Below, piece by piece: positions 1 to 10,949 of a stretch of 64,000 bases of DNA (position 1 is its first letter; each line of letters begins with the position of its first letter). The position numbers and the translations under genes were made by a program. This DNA is from Saccharum officinarum (lineage: Eukaryota > Streptophyta > Magnoliopsida > Poales > Poaceae). The stretch covers positions 72,803,737 through 72,867,736 of the forward strand of contig CM036170.1 of NCBI GenBank assembly GCA_020631735.1, given 5' to 3'. A model generated the notes under the pieces. The model saw nothing but the letters and a program-made list of their open reading frames with translations, was not told the DNA's origin and made no database searches.

Positions 1-48
1 CTATTCGAGATCGAGGTGGTCCTGCCTGCCGACGACGAGGGCCTATAA
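1..48 (+). pseudogene. C-terminal tail of the antisense gene of element A
   Basis: Sixteen codons ending in TAA at 46-48, reading LFEIEVVLPADDEGL. The same tail ends the plus-strand genes of element C (stop at 63580) and, with changes, element B (stop at 54099). Only the last codons of this copy are in the window. It runs opposite to gag-pol and points towards the 3' end of pol at 749. No function is known to me for this tail. Confidence 0.75.
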
Positions 49-218
49 GCCGAACCTGGGCATGAAGGCCCATGTAATAGGGTAGTTAGTACTCGTGTCT
101 TGCGCTGTGATGGCCATAGAGGCCCTGAAATATTAATATGTAAATGTATACTAAATGTTCATTTTTGTTCGAGTCTTTTCTTCCCCTTCTTGCTTGAATC
201 GTATTCTTGCATGTTTTT

Positions 219-552
219 CTTAGCGCGCGGTTGCACCCCTTGCGCGTGAGAGAGCGAGTGGAGGTACCGTAGCCTCAGAGGCATAGGCGATCTCACGGCT
301 TGACAACCCTCGAACCTTAGGGTGCGCTTGCGGCCTCGTGGATTATGTAAGAACTTGATTCGAAACATGTGGGAACGTTAGACGTGGGATTTTTCAAAAT
401 CGTAAACTTTTATTAGGTTAACTTAGCGCGCGGTTGTAACCCTTGGTGTGGGGGAGTGAGTGGAGGTACCATAGCTCGGAGGCGTAGGCGATCTCACGGC
501 TCGACAGCCCTCGAACCTTAGGGTGCGCTTGCGGCCTCGTCGACTTATGTAA
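219..552. repeat. Duplicated block between the convergent sense and antisense genes of element A
   Basis: Two related blocks of about 130 bases begin at about 219 and 422. Each starts TTAGCGCGCGGTTG, contains GAGTGGAGGTACC and a shared GCGATCTCACGGCT core, and ends near GCGGCCTCGT. The same pair occurs in element B (about 54270 and 54480) and element C (about 63755 and 63956). It occupies the 0.7 kb between the stop codon of the antisense gene and that of pol, where two transcripts would meet. Confidence 0.7.
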
Positions 553-748
553 AAGTTCTATTGTTTTTTTTGAAGAAATATGAGTTTTTTGGGGACACAG
601 GGGGTTCCCCCTTGCAGCCCCCGAGGAAGGTTCGACTCTAAGAAAACAGGGTCGATCCTTCCTGTTTTTTATGAAAGAATGCTTTGAACACTGATGCATT
701 CTTTATTCTATCATGGAATTGCGAAACAATTTACAGAGCCTCAAGGCT

Positions 749-1900
749 TTAGGGAAAAAAGCGACATAGCTGTTCGATGTTCCATGCATTGGTGAAGATT
801 TTGCCTTTCTCGTTCGAAAGTTTGTAGGTGCCAGGCTTCAATACTTCCGCGATGATGTACGGCCCTTCCCATGGCGGAGTAAGCTTGTGTCGTCCCTTAT
901 TGTTCTGGCTTCGCCGGAGCACTAGGTCACCGACATTGACGTCCCGTCTGTGGACATGTTTGTCATGGTAGCATCGAAGACTTTGCTAATACCTTGCAGA
1001 GTGTAACAGAGCCACATCGCGAGCTTCCTCAAGCTGGTCGAGGGCGTTTTCTCTTGTGGCGTCAATGTTTTGCTCGTTGTAGGCTTTTAGCCTCGGGGAT
1101 CCATATTCTACCTCGGTTGGGAGCATAGCCTCAAATCCATAGACTAAGAAGAACGGAGTGAACCCTGTGGCTCGACTCGACGTCATTCTTAGGCTCCATA
1201 GGATCGAGGAGAGCTCGACGGTCCATTTTTTGTCGTGTTTGTTTAATTTGTCAAAAATTCTCGGCTTTAGGCCTTGTAGAACCATGTCGTTGGCACGTTC
1301 TACTTGGCCATTTGTTTTTGGATGAGCTACGGCTGACCAGAGCACATGGATGTGATGGTTGTCGCAGAAATCTAGAAACTTTTTGCCGGTAAATTAGGTG
1401 CCATTGTCCGTGATGATGCAGTTAGGAACCCCAAAGCGGTGGACGATGTCGGTGAAGAATAGCACGGCTTGCTCAGACCTGATGCTGGTGATAGGACATG
1501 CCTCGATCCACTTGGAAAACTTATCAATGGTGACGAGGAGGCGGGTGAAGCCACTAGTTGTCCTTTTCAAAGGTCCGACCAAGTCAAGCCCCCAAACGGT
1601 GAACGGCCATATGATGGGAATCATTTGCAGGGCGTGAGCTGGAAGGTAGGTTTGCCTTACATAGTATTGGCATCCTTCGCAGGAGCGTACTAGCTTAATA
1701 GCGTCGGAGACCACGATTGTCCAGTAGAAACCTTATCAGAATGCGTTTCCAACGAGGGTTCGAGGTGCCGCGTGATGACCGCAAGTCCCCGAGTGTAGAT
1801 CTTTGAGCAGGTTCTTGCCTTTCTCATTTGTGATACAACGTTGTAGGATGCCCGTTGGGCTACGTCGATAAAGCTCTTTGTTGTCACCAAATATCACAAA
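749..1900 (-). pseudogene. Element A integrase, degenerate
   Basis: C-terminal part of the pol polyprotein. The zinc-binding N domain shows GHHAAPRTL (about 1770) and CEGCQ (about 1670). The catalytic core shows all three acidic residues: D in WGLDLVGP, D in ITDNGT and E in NGQVERAN. A chromodomain-free C-terminal part ends AWNIEQLCRFFP and stop at 749-751. The reading frame is broken by a TAA at 1394-1396 inside the core, where CAA is expected after DNGT, and by a frame change near 1715-1740. Integrase would insert the reverse-transcribed DNA into the genome; this copy cannot make it intact. Confidence 0.9.
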
Positions 1901-2830
1901 GGTCTTGGTCCGGCAAGCGATCCGTCGAGCCTCGGTCTTATCCAAGGGGAGGTCCCCTCGAGTGAGATGGTTGAGGTATGGAACACGCCAGTCAGGCTTG
2001 AGGTTGGCTGGTGGGGTCGAGCCTTCCACCTGCATGACTTCAGTCCTGGTCGAGGGAGCTTCTGCCTCAGGTGGGGGATCGAGTGATGGACCGTCGGCTC
2101 CCTCGTCTGCCCTGGTGTTTACGGACGGTTGATGGAGATCCCTTGTGAAAACATCAGGTGGAACTGTGGCTCGACTAGAAGCGATTTTTGTGAGTTCATC
2201 GGCAGCTTCATTATATCTGCGTGCAACGTGGTTGAGCTCGAGGCCGTGAAACTTGTCCTCAAGGCGCCGTACCTCCTCATAGTAGGCTTCCATCTTGGGG
2301 TCACGACAGCTTGAGCTCTTCATGACCTGGTCGATCACGAGCTAGGATTCACCACGAACATCGAGGTGTCGGACCCCTAGTTCGATGGCGATGCGCAGGC
2401 CCGCAACGAGTGCCTCGTACTCGGTGATGTTGTTGGAGGCAGCAAAATGAAGCCGGATTACATAGCGCATGTGGACTCCGAGGGGTGAGATGAAGAGCAA
2501 GCCCACGCCTGCTCCTATTTTCATCAGCGACCCATCGAAGTACATGGTCCAAAGCTTGTCCTAGAGCTGAACCGGAGGAAGATGAGTGTCGGTCCACTCT
2601 GCTAGAAAATCTACCAGCACCTAGGATTTGATGGCTTTGCGTGGTGCATAAGAGAGGGTCTCACCCATGAGCTCAACCATCCACTTTGCTATTCTACCTG
2701 AGGCTTCTCAGTTCTGGGCTATCTCTCCTAGGGGAAAAGAAGACACCATGGTCATCGGGTGGCCCTCGAAGTAGTGACGAAGTTTGTGCCGCGTCAAGAC
2801 GATGGCGTACAACAGCTTCTGGATTTACGG
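1901..2830 (-). pseudogene. Element A RNase H and connection region, degenerate
   Basis: The stretch from 2545 to about 2150 reads as a type I RNase H: YFDGSLM, then AGVGLLF, NNITEYEALVAGLRIA and a C-terminal NEAADELTKIAS. Such domains degrade the RNA strand during reverse transcription. In-frame stops lie at 2342-2344, 2561-2563, 2621-2623, 2708-2710 and 2825-2827. Each is explained by one C-to-T change (CAG, CAA or CGA to a stop). The piece upstream of the integrase zinc finger is acidic and proline-rich and looks like linker. Confidence 0.85.
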
Positions 2831-3979
2831 GTAGCGAACCTTGGTTTTCGAGAGCACCTCACTGATGAAGTAGACTGGCCTCTGAACGAGCAAGGTATGT
2901 CCTTCCTCTGCCCTCTCGACAACTAAGACTGCGCTGACCACTTGTGTCGTTGCGGCGACGTAAAACAGGAGGGGTTCCCCTATGGCCGGAGGGACGAGGA
3001 TCGGAGAGTTGGACAACGTAGCTTTGAGCTTCGTAAGGGCTTCTTCTGCCTCGAGGGTCCATGAAAAGTGTTCCAATTTCTTTAGGAGACGATACAGTGG
3101 GAGTGCCTTTTCGCCGAGGCGTGAAATGAAGTGACTAAGGGCCGTGAGGCAGCCTGTGACCCTCTGTACGCCCTTTAGATCATGGATAGGGCCCATTTTG
3201 GTTATCGCTATGATTTTTTCTGGGTTAGCTTTGATGCCACGTTCGAAAACGATGAACCCTAAGAGCATGCCTCGAGGGACACCGAAGACGCACTTCTCAG
3301 GGTTGAGCTTAATGCTTTTTGCCTTAAGGCATTTGAACGCAACGTCGAGGTCGTTTACCAAATTACTGACCCTCTTGGTTTTGACAACGATGTCGTCAAC
3401 GTAAGCCTCGACAGTTGGTCCAATGTGTTCCCCAAAAACGCGTTGCATGCATCGCTGGTACGTAGCCCCCGCGTTCTAGAGACCGAAGGGCATAATAACG
3501 TAGCAATACATGCCGAACAGGGTGATGAATGAAGTCACGAGCTGGTCGGACTCCTTCATTTTGATCTGGTGGTAGCCGGAATATGCATCTAGGAATAACA
3601 GAGTTTCACATCCCGCAGTAGAATCAACAATTTGATCAATGCGTGGTAAAGGAAAAGAAACTTTTGGACATGCTTTATTCAAACTAGTATAGTCTACACA
3701 CATCCTCCACTTTCCATTCTTTTTCTTAACTAATACAGGATTAGCCAACCACTTGGGATGATGAACCTCCTTGATGAATCCGGCCTCCAACAGCTTGTAG
3801 ACCTCCTCGTTGATGACCTTGCGCTTCTCCTCGTCGAAGCGGCGCAAGCGTTGTTTCACTGGTTTGGAGCCGGCTCGGATCTCCAAGGCATGCTCGGTGA
3901 CTTCCCTAGGTATGTCCGGCATATCCGAGGGACTCCACGCAAATATGTTGATGTTTACGTGGAGAAAGTCGACGAGCAC
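2825..3979 (-). pseudogene. Element A reverse transcriptase, degenerate
   Basis: Ty3/gypsy-type reverse transcriptase in two blocks of the same frame, 3979-3476 and 3448-2825. The palm shows CVDYTSLNKACPK, LLFLDAYSGYHQI and the catalytic YVDD (in EAYVDDIVVKT, about 3385), followed by the thumb and the FSWTLEAEEAL region before RNase H. A TAG at 3476-3478 interrupts the conserved MPFGL-NAGATYQ segment. All catalytic aspartates remain, so the copy decayed by nonsense mutation and not by loss of domains. Confidence 0.92.
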
Positions 3980-3985
3980 TGCTTT

Positions 3986-4771
3986 CTATTTGGGATCGAG
4001 GGTGGCGCTGACGCTCAATGCCTTTCCGTTCGGGTTGGTGGGATCGAGAGGTACGGGTTTGACGTCTTCCGCGGGCTCGAAGTTGCCGGCATGGCGCTTG
4101 GGGTCAGGGACCTCTTTGGCCAAACCGTCGAGGTTTGCCGCTAAGGTTGCTAACTCTAGGATGGCTTCCCCATGCTCGACGCATTCCACGTCGCACTCGT
4201 AGGCGTGCTCATAGGAGGGCCCGACAGTGATGACACCGTTGGGGCCCGACATTTTGGGCTTGAGGTAGGTGTAGTTAGGGACCACCATGAACCGGGCATA
4301 GCAGGGGCGCCCAAGAATGGCGTGGTATGTCCCATGAAATCCAACCACCTCAAAAGTGAGAGTTTCCTTCCTGAAGTTGGTGGGAGTACCGAAACAGACA
4401 GGCAGGTCGACCCGCCTGACGGGCTCTGCTCGTTTCCCTAACATGACTCCATGGAAGCCCTCGAAACTAGGTCGGAGGTGCATCCTTGTGATTCCTAGAA
4501 GGTCGAGGGTCTGGGCATAAATGATGTTAAGACTACTGCCTCCGTCCATGAGCACCTTGGTGAGGCGTGTGTTGGCGATGATGGGATCGACGACGAGTGG
4601 GTAGACCCTAGGATTGGGGACATAGTCTAGGTAGTCATCACAGTCGAAAGTGATGGCCACCTCGGACCAGTCAAGGAAGAGGGGGGTCACGAGTGGCATA
4701 GAGAAGACCTCTCGACGTTCTTGTTTGCGCTGCCATGTTGAGAGGCGCGTCGAGGGTCCTCCGTATATCAT
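3986..4771 (-). pseudogene. Element A aspartic protease region
   Basis: An open stretch of 261 codons contains the retropepsin-like active site VLMDGGSSLNIIY and a later FHGTYHAILGRPCYARF segment. Both are typical of proteases of Tat and Athila elements, where the usual D[ST]G is DGG. Upstream lies the C-terminal part of gag in another frame, so gag and protease are now separated by a frame change near 4760-4970. It ends at a TAG/TGA region just before the reverse transcriptase block. The protease would process the gag-pol polyprotein. Confidence 0.85.
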
Positions 4772-7088
4772 GAACAGTCATGAATCTCGAGAAACCCTTC
4801 GTCCTTGTCATCTTCCTTGGGATCCTTCTTCTTGTCATCTTTCTTGATGCATAGGCATTCAAAGTACCTCCGGAGCATGTGGCAGTCCTCGAGGTTGTGG
4901 TTCGTGGGCCCTTTGTGGTAGGGACACGGTTCTTTGAGCATTTTGTCGAAAATTCCCTCGCCGGGGGTCCTTGAGGTTTCTTACGGTCAGCAGCGGCGAC
5001 AAGGTCGTCGGCCGGGGCCTCTTGTTTGCCCTGCTGATTTTTCTTCTTCTTGTTGTTGTTCCTCTTCGAGCCTCGGCTAGAGCTCACATGATCCTCTCCC
5101 TTGCGCTTCCCTTTGTCCTGGTCGCTGCCAAAGATGGCACCAACCGCCTCCTCGCCGGTGGCGAAGTTGATGATAATGTCCATCAAACCGTTGGCAGTGA
5201 TGGGAGTGTTGTGGCCTAGCTCTCAGACCAACTCTTTACAGGTGGTACCAGAGAGGAAGGCCATGATGACGTCAGAGTCAGTGATGTTGGGAAGCTCGGT
5301 GCGCTGTTTGGAGAAACGCCGGATGTAGTCCCGGAGGGACTCGCCCGGCTTTTGTTTGCAGCTTCGGAGGTCTCATGAGTTACCAGGATGCATGTAGGTC
5401 CCTTTGAAGTTTTCCTCGAACACTCTCACCAGGTCACTCCAGTCATGGATCTGTCAAGGTGGGAGGTCCTCGAGCCAGGCTCGGGCAGTGTCCGATAGGA
5501 ACAGGGGAAGTTGTCGAATGATGACTCGATCATCGGTAGCCCCACCCAGCTGGCAAGCCAAGCGGAAGTCGACGAGCCAAAGTTTGGGTTTGATTTCGCC
5601 GTTATACTTGGTAAGCGTCGTGGGGGGGGGCGGAATCGAGCTAGAAGTAGTGTTTCGCGAATGGCCTTGCTAAAGACCCGAGGGCCTGGTGGCTCGGGTG
5701 AAGGGCTTCGATCCTCCGAGCTATCGTAGCGTCCTCCCCTGTGCTCGTGGTAGCCTCGAGCTGCACCGTCACCACTCTTACGCCTCCGGCGCTCGTTGAT
5801 GTTGTCACGGGCATCTCGAGGTTCACGGTTGTCGACGATGCGTTCACGGACTAAGGCCGCCTTGTTCTGCTGGGGGACATGCTCGGGATGAACCGAGGCC
5901 TCTCTCTCCTGTCAGGAGGGCTCCGCAGGCTGCTCCAAGGCAAGCCCGTGTCGCCTCGAGGCGGAACTCTCGGCCTACTGCATGGCAGCGGTCTCGAGGA
6001 GTCCTCGGATTTCATCGCGGGCCCGACGGGCCTCGAGGTTCGATGGCTCGGGCATGTTACGAAGGAGCATGGCGGCTGCGACAGCCGACAACATTCTGGC
6101 TGGCTCGGTCGAAGATCGGGGGCTCACCTGCCTGATCCTCGACGATGCGATGATTGACGTCGTGAGCTCTCTCTCGAGCTCCTCTGCCGTGTGCGCATGC
6201 CATGTGCTCATGCTCAAGGGTTTGTTGAAGTAGACGCAGATTTTCTCGTTCCTCGTCGAGCATGTCCTGCAATTCGCGGATTTGCTTGAGTTGCATTCCT
6301 TGGTCCGCAAGGAATTGAGCCTCATCCCGTGCAGTAGGGGGCTCGACCTGAGGTGGCATGGCGTTCCTTCCTCCAACGGCTGCCTCATCCTCCGAATCCG
6401 ACGCGATAGCTCCATCGATATTGAAGCACTCGCGAGTCGGGTCATAGGTGTCATCGGCAGAGTCAGAGTTTGGAGTGCCGAAATAGTAGTATAACGGGTG
6501 CATGTGAGGTCGTACGTCTCTGAGGTCATGACGACAAAAGGTAGTCGCACGGAGCTCCGTATCCGGGATCTCCATGGAGTCCAGGTACTCGGAAGCTGGC
6601 GTGGACGCGACGAGGTCGAGGGTGGAACGTAGATGGTGTCCGGGGAGTTCCTCATAAGCACTCATGCTGGTGCTTACAAAAGAAGCATACGCCCGGGCAA
6701 CCGAGTCCAGTCCATACGGGAATGCCGGTGAGGGCGTGGTTCCCGGTACTAGAGCAATCGAACTGGCTGGTGGCGGTGCCGCATCGGGTGGTGGAGCGAC
6801 GGGACACCCCATCGACATCTTACCCTCAGCCAAGCTCATCCTACACAGATCCTCAGTAAGGAAATCCGTGTCGGCGTCTGGCTGAGAGGCGCCGGATCAG
6901 GGAATACCATCACTCTCCACGAGGCGATGACGGCGGTTGCGCTGGGCACACCGTCGCCCGGCGGCGCGTGCCTGACGAGAGCGACGGTACCGACGCAGCG
7001 CTCCCCCAGGCTAGGAGAGCTCGTGGTCGTCGTTGGTCGGGTGCTTGGGCGGGAGGAGGACCATGTCGTAGCCGTGGCCAAGAGACAT
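4772..7088 (-). pseudogene. Element A gag, degenerate
   Basis: The start ATG at 7088 matches the gag start of element B (MSLG-GYDMV). An in-frame TAG about 25 codons in, and frameshifts near 6070 and 4970, break the frame. Recognisable parts are the DSVARAYASFV block, a coiled-coil QLKQIRELQDMLDEERENL, the retrotransposon gag core (about 5200-5600) and a basic Lys/Asn-rich tail. A Cys/His-rich EPCPYHKGPTNHNLEDC motif lies at about 4880-4940. Gag would form the virus-like particle and package element RNA. Compare the open 700-codon gag of element B. Confidence 0.88.
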
Positions 7089-7191
7089 GAACTCCAAGCT
7101 CCCAAACCAGATCACCGTGGCCAACGGGAGTGGATGTTCGGGGTCAGCCATCCAGAAGAATGGCAGGAAAACGATGTTGGCACGCAGCGTC

Positions 7192-7209
7192 TCCTACCTG
7201 GCGCGCCAA
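7192..7209 (-). promoter_or_regulatory. Primer-binding-site motif of element A
   Basis: Directly inside the 5' LTR the minus strand reads TTGGCGCGCCAGGTA. The same motif sits at the same place in element B (57082-57097). Position and conservation make it the tRNA primer site for minus-strand DNA synthesis. I do not assign the tRNA. Confidence 0.75.
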
Positions 7210-7210
7210 C

Positions 7211-8266
7211 TGACGGCGTCTGGTCCCACGAGGGTCCTAAGCCAACGAGTGAATTAGTGCTGCGTGTCCCTAATCTGGATGGTGATGCAAGGAGAGTACA
7301 CGGGGGTTTATCCTGGTTCGGGCAAAAAAAGGCCCTACGTCCAGCGGGGGGAAGTATTGTATTTCCTTGCACCTAAGTGCTTGTGTAAGGGTTACAAGCT
7401 GTGAGAGATGGAGCCAATCCCAGGTCTCGGAGAGAAAAAGTGAGAGTACAAAGAAGATTGCTTAAGATGTTGATCTTCTACGGTGGGATGGTGACTGGTT
7501 TTTTCTTTTTCCTTCCCCTTTCGTAGAGTCCCCTGCCTGCCCTTTTATAGGGTCAAGAGGAGGCAGAGACGCCAGGGGATGCCTTAGAAGTGAAGTTTTG
7601 TCGAGCGTTGTGGAGGCCGCTGTAGCGATGTGCTCCGAGAATGGCCGGCCATCCTCGGATACCATGGTGACGTAGAGGATGAGACGGTGAAAAGCCCTCG
7701 GATCTTGTGGCATGCAGGCCTTGCTTCTTTGTTGACCGGCGGTTGGTCGAGGCCGGGTCGAGGACGGGTCGAGGTGGGTCGATGGGGAATGGATAAGGCC
7801 GAGTCCCGGGAATTTCGGGGTATGATACTCGTCGTATTCTCCCTCGAGGGGGATCAGTGGCGGAATAGTGCTCGGCATGGCGTGTACAGTGACAGGTTTT
7901 CAGTGCCCATCCCAGGATGGGCAGTAAAAAGTGAGATTTGACACTGGTACTGCTTCATGCCGGTTATCGCTGTAGCCATGGGGGTAGGAAGTGGTTGGCG
8001 GTTGCATTAAATATTTTGACTTTTGTCTCAGAGTTGGTGAGTGAGGTAGGTCGACCGGCTCGACCCAGGATCATGCGAGTCGGAGAATTCTCAGTGGTCG
8101 AGGCGTCCCGTCGAGCGAGTCTCGTGCGAGTCGGAACGTGGTCGAGGCGTTCCGTTCGTTGTTTCGGCTCGTTCCGTCTTCGTGGGCGGAGCCTTTGACG
8201 TGATTTTCTTAGAGACTTGTCTTTCTTTATCGTTGATTGTGGGTACCCTTGTTTAGGTACCTGACA
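7211..8266 (-). repeat. 5' LTR of element A
   Basis: On the plus strand it runs from TGACGG to CCTGACA, 1056 bases, with TG...CA ends and short inverted termini. The inner edge abuts the primer-site motif. A TATA box (TATAAAAGG, complement of 7541-7549) lies about 330 bases from the inner edge and would drive minus-strand transcription. The outer 310 bases match the LTR fragment of element C (58251-58567). Confidence 0.9.
7541..7549 (-). promoter_or_regulatory. TATA box in the 5' LTR of element A
   Basis: Minus strand TATAAAAGG inside a GC-rich context. It has the same position and sequence in the two LTRs of element B (57414-57422 and 49417-49425). Confidence 0.7.
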
Positions 8267-8419
8267 AATTTTTTTATTAGTATAAAAAATCTCTTCTGAC
8301 GTCGCACGAAACCTCCGATGTAACATTAAAAAAACTTTTCACTGACTAAACGACTATACTCAAAACGAGCGCCGACGGGGTCAACGGCTGTACCCCACCA
8401 GACAGCCGGCACCAACTTA

Positions 8420-8660
8420 GGCTCTGTTTAGTTCCCAGAAAATTTTGTAAAATTTTTCAGATTTCCCGTCACATCGAATCTTTGGACACATGCATGAAGT
8501 ATTAAATATAGATAAAAAATAAAACTAATTACACAGTTTAGACGAAATGGACGAGATGAATATTTTAAGCCTAATTAGACCATAATTGGACAATATTTAC
8601 CAAATAACAACGAAAAGAGCTAGTGCTGTTTTGCAATTTTTTTTTCATCTAAACCAGCCC
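8420..8660. mobile_element. Tourist-like MITE with TTA target duplication
   Basis: 241 bases beginning GGCTCTGTTTAG and ending CTAAACCAGCCC, flanked by TTA at 8417-8419 and 8661-8663. The inside carries the TTAAGCCTAATTAGACCA and CATGCATGAAGTATTAAAT blocks that recur in several other copies here (for example 19981-20222, 25159-25400). TTA duplications and GGC..TGTTTAG ends point to PIF/Harbinger transposase mobilisation. Non-coding. Confidence 0.85.
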
Positions 8661-8663
8661 TTA

Positions 8664-9216
8664 GCTTGGCTCGCTTCGCTCCCCGGCGCAGATGGCGGCT
8701 CCTTCACCCCAAACGGCGACAGGCAACCGGGATCGACGAGATGTTCAAGCGCACCGGCGGCCCGGTGCTCAACCGGTGAAGGGTGAGCCCATGTACCCAA
8801 GCAACACGCCTTAGGCGTTCTTCTCTTCGCCCGCTTTGCAGGTCAACCGGTACGATCCTTTCAGACTTCGCCTCTCTTTTCTCCCCAATCTCGTCCTATC
8901 ATCCCTGCAGCTTACACCGACGTCTACACCAATCAATGGATCTCATCTGCAATGATCTGTTCGGTTTCGCCGTGATCCGATCTTCCCTGGCTTGTTGAAT
9001 CCATTGACCCATCACAGGATCCCCTTCCGCAGATCGGGCTTATAGACGCAGACTGCAGATACGCTAGCCTCATATTAGGAGGCGTCGTTAGATCCTGTAG
9101 TGGCCGTGGTTGCTTGAATAGTTGTCTCTTCGCTATTGGGATTTGTGGCCCTTTTTTTTTAAAAAAAAATGGGACTTGGACGTCAGTATTTTGCGAATGC
9201 TAATTGGACGTCACAT
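8664..9216. other. Unassigned intergenic stretch
   Basis: Moderately GC-rich with several short ORFs and some pyrimidine-rich, transcript-leader-like sequence around 8840-9060. No protein family is recognisable. It might be a relic of an untranslated exon, but nothing supports a gene. Confidence 0.4.
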
Positions 9217-9219
9217 TTA

Positions 9220-9461
9220 GGCCTCGTTTAGATGCTGAAAAAATTTCAGCACGATGAATAGTACCACTTTCGTCTTATTTGACAAATATTGTTCAATCGT
9301 GGACCAACTAGGCTCAAAAGATTCATCTCGTGATTTCCAACTAAACTGTGTAATTAATTATTTTTTTATCTACATTTAATACTCCATGCAAACGGCTAAA
9401 AATTGATGTGATGGAGAGAGAGTGAAAAAACTTGGAATTTTGATGTCATCTAAACAAGGCC
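9220..9461. mobile_element. Tourist-like MITE with TTA target duplication
   Basis: 242 bases with ends GGCCTCGTTTAGATG and CATCTAAACAAGGCC that are near-perfect inverted repeats. TTA flanks on both sides (9217-9219, 9462-9464). It belongs to the same superfamily as the copy at 8420 but a different subgroup. Non-coding. Confidence 0.9.
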
Positions 9462-9568
9462 TTAGTCGCACGGTCCCGGACGCCCCTCACTTTGTTTTCA
9501 CCAGGAAACCTGGCACCTCTCATTTGCAGTCCATATCTGACATTCTGACATATTAGATCTTCTCTCCT

Positions 9569-9868
9569 TTTTTTTTTTTGATTGCCTCACCCTTCGATTA
9601 CAAGCTGTAGCATCTGAACTCAGGCACTAACTCACACCACACGCACACACTCACACCCCTAGTGCGAAAGCTAGACCTACAACTTATATCTAAGGCTAGA
9701 AGTACACGGCTGATAGATATGACAGTGGTACCACATCCGTGCGAGGCAACGAAATTTATTTGAGAACTACTGTTCCCGGTGAGAAATCACGCGGCCGAGC
9801 GAGCTCGAACCCGTGACCGGTGGCCTCCGCTCCGGGAGCGCTCACCACCCGAGCTACGCTCGGTTCCC
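9569..9868 (-). mobile_element. tRNA-derived SINE with 18-bp target-site duplication
   Basis: An exact 18-base duplication TATTAGATCTTCTCTCCT flanks it at 9551-9568 and 9869-9886. Read on the minus strand the 5' end has a pol III A box (TAGCTCGGGTGGTGAG) and B box (GGGTTCGAGC), and the 3' end is an A-run (the T-run just after 9568). A tRNA-like head, A tail and long variable duplication define a SINE mobilised by LINE machinery. About 300 bases, non-coding. The exact duplication suggests fairly recent insertion. Confidence 0.92.
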
Positions 9869-9886
9869 TATTAGATCTTCTCTCCT

Positions 9887-10166
9887 ACTACTAGGTGATT
9901 CGGGATGCCGAGTTTGCCTGTTTGTGCCTGCCTTTGTTGGTTGACATGCTCACTCTCATCGGAGGAAGAGGAACAAAGCTGGTATGGCTGCTTCTAGCAT
10001 TCACTGGATGTTGCAGTAAGATTCTGGGTGTTATCTTGTTCATACTTTTGTTTAGATACACGATTGGATTGATACCTTATCTCCAGTGCATCTTATTGTC
10101 GCGTCCACTCGTTTATTATAATCATTTAACCAAACATATTCCCACCCTGAATGCAGAAGACACTCA
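9887..10166. other. Unassigned stretch with a short ORF
   Basis: Contains an open frame of 101 codons (9895-10200) that runs into the palindromic element at 10177 and shows no recognisable domain. It has no typical coding composition. I regard it as non-coding. Confidence 0.4.
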
Positions 10167-10176
10167 TATTGTTAAG

Positions 10177-10876
10177 GGAAAAAGTCTAAATAACCCCTGA
10201 ACTATGGACCCTGGAACACATAACCCTCTGAACTATGAAACGGTCTAATTTACCCCCTGAACTATTCAAAACCGTCTATTTCACCCTCTGGGCGGTTTTC
10301 GACGGCGGTTTTGCTACAGTAACTGTAGGGTGCTACAGTAATAATGGTTTTTGTCTTTTTATTTATTTTCGCTGAATATTTGAAAAATCATAGTAAATCA
10401 CAGAAAAATCGTAAAATAGAAAATCTAATTTTGTTAGACTCTACATGAGTAGATCTACACAGTGAACATATAATATGGTACACTTTAGTACAAAGTTTTT
10501 GCTGTAACTTTAGTCTAAATTGGATTTTCCAATTAATCTAAAGCTACAGCAAAAACTTTGTACTAAAGCGTACCGTATTATATATTCACTGTGTAGATCT
10601 ACTTATGTGGAGTCCAACAAAATTAGATTTTCTATTTTATGATTTTTCTGTGATTTACTATGATTTTTCAAATATTCAGCGAAAATAATTTAAAAAGACA
10701 AAACCGCCGTTACTGTAGCAAATCTACTGTTACTGTAGCAAAACCGCCGTCGAAACCCGCCCGGAGGGTAAAATAGACGGTTTTAGATAGTTCAGGGGGT
10801 AAATTAGACTGTTTCATAGTTCAGAGGGTTATGTGTTCCAGGGTCCATAGTTCAGGGGGTTATTTAGACTTTTTCC
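10177..10876. mobile_element. 700-bp fully palindromic MULE-like element
   Basis: Both ends read GGAAAAAGTCTAAATAACC inward, and the two halves are inverted copies over almost the whole length, meeting near 10515-10540. A perfect 10-base duplication TATTGTTAAG flanks it (10167-10176 and 10877-10886). A 9-11 base duplication with long terminal inverted repeats is the mark of Mutator-type transposases. There is no coding capacity. A transcript would fold into a hairpin of about 340 base pairs. Confidence 0.92.
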
Positions 10877-10949
10877 TATTGTTAAGTGTGCTTTCTTGGA
10901 ACAATCCGTCTCCACTTATATATGCTGCATATTTAGGGTGATTTTATTG

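Larger units (their letters stand above)
1..8266 (-). mobile_element. Element A: Tat-lineage Ty3/gypsy retrotransposon, 3' part outside window
   Basis: Read on the minus strand the order is 5' LTR (8266-7211), primer-binding-site motif, gag, aspartic protease, reverse transcriptase, RNase H and integrase, the domain order of Ty3/gypsy. Integrase ends at 749, and beyond it lies the tail of a plus-strand gene (1-48). An extra gene between pol and the 3' LTR is a known feature of the Tat lineage. The 3' LTR is not in the window. The coding region has many nonsense changes and frameshifts, so the copy is dead. The last 470 bases of the window (element C) match its first 470 closely, so A and C belong to one family. 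Confidence 0.93.

Noticed and set aside
9895..10200. 101-codon ORF with hydrophobic segments
   Set aside because: It runs into the palindromic element and its last codons are element sequence; no family resemblance.
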